This document shows positions 1-7,000 of a stretch of 10,507 nt of DNA, piece by piece. This DNA is from Candidatus Limimorpha equi (GTDB lineage Bacteria > Bacteroidota > Bacteroidia > Bacteroidales > F082): contig JAGHSL010000109.1 of assembly GCA_018065885.1 (NCBI GenBank), forward strand, positions 1-10,507. The letters run 5' to 3'. Each line of letters starts with the position of its first letter. Position 1 is the stretch's first letter. Under the pieces are notes generated by a model. It saw nothing but the letters and a program-made list of their open reading frames with translations, was not told where the DNA came from and searched no databases. Made by a program: the position numbers and the translations under genes.

Positions 1-1
1 C

Positions 2-1141
2 TACAATCCTACCATCCCGATTTATTCGCACGTCACCAATTCGCTGGCGGCGACCATTTCGGGTGTTCAGGAAGGCGACTACTACATTATCGTTTTGGCC
101 GATGCCCGCAACACCTTCTACGAACTCGATGAAGACAACAACCGCGGCTATTCGGCTTATCCGTTCCATGTGGAATTGCCTGTGCTGCCATTCAACACGG
201 AGGTGCCGTTCGATATGAACAATTACCAGTACAAGGACTTCAAACTTGAAATCGGCAGCAATATCAGTGAAACGGTGCGCATTTATGTCACTTCAACCGA
301 TTCGCTGATGGGTGCTGTCAATAACATCTATGTCTTGCACGATTCCATCGGCACGAACCTGAACTATGAATTCTCGACCGATGGTCAGATGACGAGCAAC
401 TCCGAACTCTACATTCCGCGCACCGAGCCAGGCTATTATGGCGTGAGCGTGTTCGGCTACAGTCCGGTCCGCGAGCAGCAGCACATGACCATCGAGGCCG
501 ATATCTTGCCGTTCGAGATTCGCAGCATCAGCCCGAACCGTGGCGGCAACACGGGCAAGGTGACCGTGAAACTCATTGGTTCAAAGTTCCGTCACGATAT
601 GGAAGTGATTCTCTACAACGCCACTGACACCATTCAGGCCGAGGCCTTGCAGTATGTCAACTTCAACGAAGTATTTGTCACCTTCGACCTGAAGGGCGCT
701 GCATTGGGCACCTATACGGTGCGTGCCATCAATTACTGCGCTGGCGCCGCTTACCTCCACAATGGCTTCACCATTGTGGAAGGCGAACCTGAGAACCTCT
801 CGACCAACCTCATCATTCCGGCTGGCTTGCGTGCCAACCGCTATTGCTGCCTGACGCTCGAATTCGGCAACATCGGCAACACCGACATTGTCAATCCGCG
901 CATCGTGCTGCGCAGCTTGGGTGAATCGTGGATCGGCCTGAGAAGGGGAGAACTCAACATCCACCGCACCGAACTGGAGATTCCGGTTCAGTTCGAGGAT
1001 GAGCCTGACGGCGTGCTGCGTCCTGGCGTGCGTCACACGATTACCATCTATTGCTACACCAATGCCGAACTGTTGTTCAGCATCGATGTGAACGACGAGA
1101 TCGACCTTCATGAATATTATAAGAATGTTATGATACATTGA
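2..1141 (+). CDS. 3' end of a large extracellular multidomain protein (CARDB/PPC-like/TIG), 5' truncated by window edge
   Basis: The reading frame is open from base 2 to the TGA at 1139-1141 and gives 379 visible residues; the true start lies upstream. An internal TTG at 95 is not the start, because a CARDB-like C-terminal half runs through it (G-x-YYII-x-x-AD-x-RN then ELDEDNN, residues 27-48). Next comes a beta-rich region like bacterial pre-peptidase (PPC) domains (about 64-170). An IPT/TIG domain follows (about 172-260, with ISPNRGGN at its start). The last domain (about 268-361) has IIPAGLRANRY and the motif GNIGNTDIVNP, which I recall after TIG domains in very large secreted proteins. 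The protein stops soon after EIDLHEYY, with no T9SS sorting domain. Export is inferred from the domains, since the signal peptide is outside the window. The gene ends 16 bases before the next start, so co-transcription is likely. C-ending codons dominate more than in the next gene. A structural or adhesive surface role is inferred; no catalytic residues were recognised. Confidence 0.85.
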   Translation, partial: YNPTIPIYSHVTNSLAATISGVQEGDYYIIVLADARNTFYELDEDNNRGYSAYPFHVELPVLPFNTEVPFDMNNYQYKDFKLEIGSNISETVRIYVTSTDSLMGAVNNIYVLHDSIGTNLNYEFSTDGQMTSNSELYIPRTEPGYYGVSVFGYSPVREQQHMTIEADILPFEIRSISPNRGGNTGKVTVKLIGSKFRHDMEVILYNATDTIQAEALQYVNFNEVFVTFDLKGAALGTYTVRAINYCAGAAYLHNGFTIVEGEPENLSTNLIIPAGLRANRYCCLTLEFGNIGNTDIVNPRIVLRSLGESWIGLRRGELNIHRTELEIPVQFEDEPDGVLRPGVRHTITIYCYTNAELLFSIDVNDEIDLHEYYKNVMIH

Positions 1142-1157
1142 TAAAGTAAAAGCATCT

Positions 1158-2642
1158 ATGAATATGATAGGCAAAACATCAATAAAAGTTTTCGGAGCCG
1201 TCTTGCTGGCAATTCTATTTGCCGGCAGGGTAGAGGCACAGGATTTGAAGCCATACGGATTTGCTGGGAAAGACAAAGCGATTTATGTTTCCTCGTCAGG
1301 AGTCACATCGGTCCGTTTGGGAGATGAGAACGCTCAAGGGGCGGTTTATTGCACTTACCGATGGGATGTCATCGAACAGCCAGAAGGCTCCAGTTTCGAC
1401 TTCCCTTTGGATAAGCGTTTCCAAAGTAATCCTCTCATTTTGCTTGAAATACCAGGGAAATATCTCTTTCAGGTGGCCCGTGCCTCAAAATATGGCATAC
1501 AGCGAGAGTTGGTCACCGTTGACCTGTGCAGCACCATTACCTTGTCGTCGGCCATAGCCAAGGACAACTGCTATCATCCTGGCGAACTGGTCAGAATTGA
1601 GGACTTCCAAGTCACAACCTATCCCGAAGGTTTTGAAGACCGAGTGTCAGTCCATCCTGATGATCAAATGGTGAAGCCATTGAATCCTGACAACCTCATT
1701 GCCATCGAACAGCATGACGTCCGCTTCCAGATAGCCGATGAAGACGGCTCGATGATAGATTGCAATTATGTCGAAAAGATTAATGTGGTTGACCCTGACT
1801 TTGCTTCGACATTTACCGTATCAATGGAGGACAAGGATGCTCTTGCCGCAGAACTTCTAAGACTTTCGTCATTCATCGAAGATAACAAAGGCATGGTGGA
1901 AGATTTTAAACCTTATTCTGATGTCTTGAAGAAAATTGCCGACATAACGGGGTTCAATGAAAGTTTTGAATCGGCAGAAGATATGATCCTTTTCGCTCAG
2001 AATCATGGCAATGATGTTGGGGTGGCTGTCAGTACTACCGCAAACATGATAAAGTTAGCCCTTTTAGGGATGGCCATCGCAAAAGGGCCTGGTGGTATGA
2101 ATTTCCTCTTTTATGTGGATACGAAACACCTCAACATCGGGTTCGGTGTCGATTGTTGCGAGACGAAGCAAAGACCAACTCTGATGCCAGTCCTTACTGG
2201 TCATGCCGCTGTGGAAGCCGGTTTCACTTTCGATATCGGAATACCTTACTTGTCATTTCCTGGTTTCGGAGGCCTGTATGTCAGAGGTGGATTGGGATTA
2301 GGTATCGAAACGCCTGAATATTGGTTGCAGTATGTCGATCTCAGCTGTTCGGACCATCTGCTTGAGCTGCATCCTTACATCATCGGCACTATCGCTTTGG
2401 ATGCTATTCTTCGTCACCCCAATCTGTTCAGTATTGAGTTCGGTGTCTATCCCAAGTTGTATGGACAGGTTTTCTTGGGTGCTTTAGACTCTAACGCCTA
2501 TTTCCCCATTAAGTTCGGAAGCTATGGAATCCAACTGAAAGACATCCGCGTCAAGATGGATTTCCAGGTGCGTAGCACATTCGTTACTTTTAAGTCAAGA
2601 ACCTCGATGTATGAATTTTTCGATTATTCCATTGTGCATTAA
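1158..2642 (+). CDS. Exported protein of unknown function, beta-sandwich plus helical plus beta-rich C-terminus
   Basis: I do not recognise this 494-residue protein as a named family. The ATG at 1158 gives a good signal peptide (GAVLLAILFAGRVEA, cleavage likely after A27 before Q28); the upstream sequence is A-rich without Shine-Dalgarno, usual for Bacteroidota. Residues about 60-122 look like a PKD/Ig-type sandwich (YRWDVIEQPEGS, then IPGKYLFQVAR). Residues 126-212 look like a second beta domain. Residues 224-310 are predicted helical, with an amphipathic stretch (ALAAELLRLSSFIED) and a hydrophobic one (ANMIKLALLGMAIAKG, 295-310). From 312 to the end the chain is rich in Gly and aromatic residues with alternating polarity (FGGLYVRGGLGLGIE), which could be a beta-barrel or stacked beta-sheet. 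Cysteines occur at 333-334 and 397. It lacks a recognisable T9SS sorting domain. It lies 16 bases after gene 1 and 10 bases before gene 3, so an operon is very likely. Outer-membrane or periplasmic location is inferred. Confidence 0.85.
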   Translation: MNMIGKTSIKVFGAVLLAILFAGRVEAQDLKPYGFAGKDKAIYVSSSGVTSVRLGDENAQGAVYCTYRWDVIEQPEGSSFDFPLDKRFQSNPLILLEIPGKYLFQVARASKYGIQRELVTVDLCSTITLSSAIAKDNCYHPGELVRIEDFQVTTYPEGFEDRVSVHPDDQMVKPLNPDNLIAIEQHDVRFQIADEDGSMIDCNYVEKINVVDPDFASTFTVSMEDKDALAAELLRLSSFIEDNKGMVEDFKPYSDVLKKIADITGFNESFESAEDMILFAQNHGNDVGVAVSTTANMIKLALLGMAIAKGPGGMNFLFYVDTKHLNIGFGVDCCETKQRPTLMPVLTGHAAVEAGFTFDIGIPYLSFPGFGGLYVRGGLGLGIETPEYWLQYVDLSCSDHLLELHPYIIGTIALDAILRHPNLFSIEFGVYPKLYGQVFLGALDSNAYFPIKFGSYGIQLKDIRVKMDFQVRSTFVTFKSRTSMYEFFDYSIVH

Positions 2643-2652
2643 GAATTAAAAT

Positions 2653-3948
2653 ATGAAAAAGATTAGTTTATTGATAGTCGTTTTGTCATGGGCTTTTACG
2701 TCGGCAGCCCAAAATGATATGTTCCCTGTATATAACGAGGAGCCTTATAGTGTGGCTTTGGATTTCAATGCTGACTCGATGCATTTTTATTCGCCCGACC
2801 CGGTTCACAAGATGTGTGGTCGCATGATGTATTATGACCTTGTGGGTATGCCCCCCGTTGAAGGTCACCGCTGGGTGAGGAATACCGGTGGCACACAAAA
2901 CTCCTCGGGAGTGAATTCGCCTATGAGTTTGCTTTCGGAAGTGCTGAAGGCATACAAAAGCGGTAGCATGACTGCGCTGAAGTCGCTATACCGCCCCGAA
3001 GATGCTGCTGTCATCGATGCTGCGCTTTCGGTGGATTCTCTTAACGAGGCTTGGCACGCTAGTGTCGCCATGATTGAAGAGTTCGATGTGATTCTAAGCT
3101 ATAATGAAGGTGCTGGGACTTCCGTCTATGTGGATGTCTATGATAACTCGGAAAAAGTGTTCGACCTTTGGTTTGGTTTCCAGAAGATTGGAGGACGCTG
3201 GTATGTGGCAGCCGATGAGGATACTACCGCATTGTCGGCCAATATGGGACTGTATTTGAGCAATTATCCGAAGGACGGCATCCTTTCCTCTCCCGACATT
3301 GATGGTGATGGCGTTCTTAATTACGATGACAACTGTCCTTGCCATGCCAATCCCGACCAAAAAGACTCCGACAATGACGGCATAGGTGACGAATGTGATA
3401 ATTGCCCTTACCACAAAAACTATAATCAGCAGGACACCGACTTCGACGGCATCGGTGATGTGTGCGACAACTGCCGGTATTACGAAAACCCCGACCAGGC
3501 TGACCGCGATAATGACGGTGTTGGCGATGTGTGCGACTTCTGCCCTGATGACTTCGACCCAACCAATCTCACTTCGATAAATGGAGAAGGAGAGGAAGTA
3601 GGCGTGGCTTGCGATCCCGACATTGACGGTGATGGCACTCCGAACGAACTCGATGATGACATGGACGGCGATGGCTGGCCTAACGAAATCGACAACTGTC
3701 CGCGTGTTTACAATCCAAATCAGGCTGATAGCGATGGCGACGGCATCGGCGATGTCTGCGACAACTGTCCGCTGAAGTTTAATCCCGATCAAAGCGATGT
3801 TAATCATAATGGCGTCGGTGATGTGTGCGATGACGACATTGACGGCGATGGCATTCCAAACGAATACGACAACTGCCCTTATACCTTCAACCCAGATCAG
3901 GAAGACGAAGATTGCAACGGAATAGGCGATGCCTGCCAGGACTTTTAG
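2653..3948 (+). CDS. Exported thrombospondin type 3 repeat protein with globular N-terminal domain
   Basis: This 431-residue protein starts at the ATG at 2653, just after AAATAT. A clear signal peptide follows (KKISLLIVVLSWAFTSAA, cleavage likely before Q20). Residues about 25-85 are unassigned. Residues about 90-200 alternate helix and strand (LLSEVLKAYKSGS, then FDLWFGFQKIGGRWYVAAD). This resembles NTF2-like/SnoaL folds, where G-x-W-Y-x-A is common, but the assignment is a guess. Residues 214-431 are TSP3 repeats, DxDxDGxGDxCDNCP alternating with DIDGDGxxNxxDNCP. Known TSP3 arrays bind many calcium ions through these Asp/Asn side chains and are braced by disulphides, forming a compact rod or wire. 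The chain ends on a repeat (GIGDACQDF), with no T9SS sorting domain, so its surface attachment is unexplained. It follows gene 2 by 10 bases and precedes gene 4 by 101. A calcium-dependent structural or binding role is inferred. Confidence 0.93.
   Translation: MKKISLLIVVLSWAFTSAAQNDMFPVYNEEPYSVALDFNADSMHFYSPDPVHKMCGRMMYYDLVGMPPVEGHRWVRNTGGTQNSSGVNSPMSLLSEVLKAYKSGSMTALKSLYRPEDAAVIDAALSVDSLNEAWHASVAMIEEFDVILSYNEGAGTSVYVDVYDNSEKVFDLWFGFQKIGGRWYVAADEDTTALSANMGLYLSNYPKDGILSSPDIDGDGVLNYDDNCPCHANPDQKDSDNDGIGDECDNCPYHKNYNQQDTDFDGIGDVCDNCRYYENPDQADRDNDGVGDVCDFCPDDFDPTNLTSINGEGEEVGVACDPDIDGDGTPNELDDDMDGDGWPNEIDNCPRVYNPNQADSDGDGIGDVCDNCPLKFNPDQSDVNHNGVGDVCDDDIDGDGIPNEYDNCPYTFNPDQEDEDCNGIGDACQDF
3292..3945 (+). 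repeat. Thrombospondin type 3 (calcium-binding) repeat array within the gene 3 product
   Basis: Residues 214-431 of the 2653-3948 protein. Six copies of a D-x-[DN]-x-[DN]-G-[IV]-G-D-x-C motif are visible at about 238, 261, 284, 360, 382 and 418. A seventh, degenerate unit lies at 308-320 (INGEGEEVGVAC), which keeps the Cys but has lost most ligand Asp residues. Four DxDGDGxxNxxD units lie at about 215, 323, 337 and 396. Stretches such as GATGTGTGCGA recur at the DNA level, so the array probably grew by duplication. Confidence 0.93.
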
Positions 3949-4049
3949 GATTAGTGAAAAGTTGAAAAGTGATTTGAACATTTTGGATAATCTTTCTGAA
4001 AACCCGCAACCCCAATTACATAATTGTAAATTCATTGAATCAATCATAT
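3949..4049 (+). promoter_or_regulatory. 101-base intergenic gap with two short inverted repeats upstream of the giant gene
   Basis: This is the only gap in the cluster long enough for a separate promoter. It holds a tandem 8-base repeat (TGAAAAGT twice, 3955-3970). It also holds a perfect inverted repeat CAATT-ACAT-AATTG (4013-4026) and a second one ATTGA-A-TCAAT (4034-4044), which ends five bases before the ATG at 4050. TTTG occurs at 3973-3976, but no good Bacteroidota -7 element (TAnnTTTG) lies at the right distance. No GC-rich hairpin with a T-run follows gene 3, so no intrinsic terminator is evident. The inverted repeats could be operator half-sites or chance palindromes in AT-rich DNA; a regulatory role is a weak inference. 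Confidence 0.25.
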
Positions 4050-7000
4050 ATGAAAAATAATTCTTATCTCATTCTTCTGCTACTGAACTTGATGATTTTG
4101 TTGCCATTTATTGGAACAGCACAGGAACACTATTATATGACTCCGGTCGATTTGCCAGACCGTCTTGCATACGACTGCTCTCTGGAGTATTCTTCGCTGC
4201 CTCCTGAGAACAACCGCAAGCACCAGATTAAGAGTTATCTTGATGGCCTTACCGATGGCAATGTCGAATACAACCTCGGACATTATCTATGTCATGGAGA
4301 AGTGGGGGAGTGGACCGCATATTACACTTCGCAAGTGACGGGCTTCGAAGAAGGTTGCCGTGTTTGGGTGAAACGTACCTATTGGGTCATCATCAATTGC
4401 GATGGCAATGAACGGCTGTTTTCGTATGATGAAAACATAGAAGTCGTGGCTAGTGGGGAAGAACCAGGGCAGGTCTCCGGCTCGCTCGAAGACCTTGAGG
4501 CCGATGGTTGGTTCAAGTCGGATCTTCCTCCTGCTTATTCGCACATCTCGCAGCTGCGCTCGGCTGGCCTTGTTGCTGAGGTCCCTTGCGGCGACATCGC
4601 CTTCTATCATGAAGGTGATGTGTTGGACGAAAGTTATGTCGCCGACGGACAACGCCGATATGTCCGCACCTATCGTTTCGAGACAGCTTGCACCGACGAA
4701 CCTTTGGGAACAATGCAACAGCATATCTATCTGAACATGACCCTTAGCGTTAGCGGAGCTCTCGAACCCATCGTGGCCGAGGAAAGCAGCCACGATTTTG
4801 ATCCTATCACCAATGTGAATAAGCTTATGGAAAAAGGTGTCACCATCCAATATGATGGCGAACTGTCCGATATTAGCGTTACTTATCAAGATGCTGATTC
4901 TCCGTATTCCGACAATCTCCGTATCAGGACCTATTACTTTACGGCTTTCAATGCTACCGACAGCATCAATCAGGCGCTCCATATCCTCAAGGGCGAGTTT
5001 ACGCCATTCAAAGCGTCGGTCACAAACATGGTGTCGTTTGAAGGGGGTACTGATGGCGAAATTGTCATCGAGCCTCCTCATGCCGACGAAGGCTGTGTGC
5101 TTTGCGACATTCCCAACCAATGGTACTATGTTGTCCTGAAAAACCAGACGACAGGCGATGAACGTGAGTACAACTACGAAAACACCGATGACATCTATAC
5201 ACTTTCAGGCCTGCCGGCTGGCGATTATTCCTTGAAGGTCTATCTGAACTGCGAATCACGGCCTTTCTCGTCGATGCACCCCGTGTATGAAGAATCGCTG
5301 AAAATCTATGAGTCGAAACTCTCGGCGGAGATCACCCCTTGGATGGGCCTCTATTCGAATCATTACTATCAGTCTTTCCTTAGCACATTGAGTGCCACAG
5401 GCCCCGATGGGAAGACCTACATGTATGATGAATATGACGAGATAGTCAGCAACCTCGAAGACTTTTGGGAACCCGATGAAGGACTTTTGTATTCTGATAA
5501 AGTCAAGGAATGGGATCTTTACGAGATGTATAATCCCTACATGAATGGGCAGGGAGCATACGAGAATATCCAATGGGCCTACAACTTGTACAACTCCTAT
5601 GGTCACGGCTTGCAGCGTTTCGTGGTGGTGAAAGACATCCGGGGCGGCCTTTGGTATCGTGCTTTCGCCAATAGCAACGGACAGAGCAGGGTGGCCGTCG
5701 AGACCTATAAGCCGCTTTATAAGGGCGACTGCCTCTTTGCCGACGACCCTAACGAAATCTATGGGCCAACCGGCTATACCAATGCTGACAGCACTTGCGT
5801 CCAAATGATTAATGCCACCGATCCGCTGTCGTACACTATCCAATTCGAAAACAACCCCGAGACCGCTACTGCCGCCGCCGCCCGTGTCAAAATCACGTGT
5901 CCTCTCGATGAGTCTCTTGAGCCTACGTCTTTCCATCTCGGCAATTTTGGCTTCGGCGAATACACCTTCGAAGTGCCACAGCTTGCGTCATATTACAATG
6001 AACGCATCAATTTGGACAGCCTCGGCTATTGGCTCGACGTCACAGCCGCCATCCAAGTGCCAGAAAACTATGCCTATTGGATTTTCCAAACCATCGACCC
6101 TGAGACTGGCATCGCACCTGTCGATAGTCTTGGCTTCCTGCCTGTCAACGACACCCTTTCGGGTAGTGGCGAAGGATGGGTCACTTTCGCTGCCGACATA
6201 AAGAATTTCCGCAGCCTTCATACAGGCGACAGCATCGTCGAAAACGCTGAAATCTTCTTCGATGAGAATGATGTCGTTCCAACCAACGATTACGTCAATC
6301 ATCTCGATGTGTTAGCCCCGACATCTTTGATTGTTTGCGATACCACCTATGCCAGTTCCGACAAGTATCTTCTCGTCTCTTTCAACTCATCCGACGATAC
6401 AAACGGATCTGGCGTGAATTATATCGAATTATATGTGTCAATCGATGGCAATGACTATGGACTTGAAAATAGGGTTCAACCCGACAGTACCTATGTGTTT
6501 TACCTTAATAACGGGTCAAGTTTCGACTTTTTCGGTCTTGCCGTTGACAACGTAAACAATAAAGAGGACTATAAGAATTATTCCGAATACAGGTATAGCT
6601 TCGGCCATCCCCCATACGATTTAACACTTAGCAACAATGTCTTTGAAGAAAACGATGCCGTCGGTACGGCAGTCGGTTTCTTCTCCACTTTCGATGACCA
6701 GAATTCTGACCAGTTTGCTTATACCTTCGTAAGCGGGACTGGCAGCAGTGACAATACGCTTTTCCGCATCGAGGACAATACGCTCTACACGAATAAAGAC
6801 TTCCGCTGTTACGGCACATACCAGTATTCAATTCGTGTACGTACCACTGATATCACAGGCCTTTTCCTTGACAAGACCTTCACCATTTATGCCAACGAAA
6901 CAGAGACTCCTGAACCAGTACAGGTTTTTGAGTATCTTTGCCCTGGCGACATCTACAATTTCCACGGGCAGGAAATTTCACATGCTGGCTTGTACTACGA

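Noticed and set aside
95..97. TTG at 95 as the start of gene 1
   Set aside because: The frame is open to base 2, and a CARDB-like sequence continues across this point, so the start lies outside the window.
1100..1160. Frameshift joining gene 1 to gene 2
   Set aside because: Gene 2 begins with its own clear signal peptide, and no continuation of gene 1 was recognised in the other frames beyond 1141; the end of gene 1 therefore looks like a real stop, though possibly of a shortened gene.
3292..3945. TSP3 region considered as a CRISPR-like or tandem DNA repeat
   Set aside because: Units vary in length and sequence, with similarity mainly at the protein level (Asp and Cys positions), so it is a protein repeat array.
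4035..4037. TTG at 4035 as the start of the giant gene
   Set aside because: It adds only five residues before a standard signal peptide; the ATG at 4050 is the natural start.
3094..4047. Long antisense frame of 317 codons opposite the TSP3 array
   Set aside because: Its Val/Ile/Ala-rich repetitive translation is simply the complement of Asp/Asn/Gly codons in the TSP3 repeats; the sense gene has a signal peptide and a known repeat family.
3949..4049. Promoter and terminator in the gap before the giant gene
   Set aside because: No TAnnTTTG element sits at proper spacing from the TTTG at 3973, and there is no stable hairpin with a T-run, so neither was called separately.
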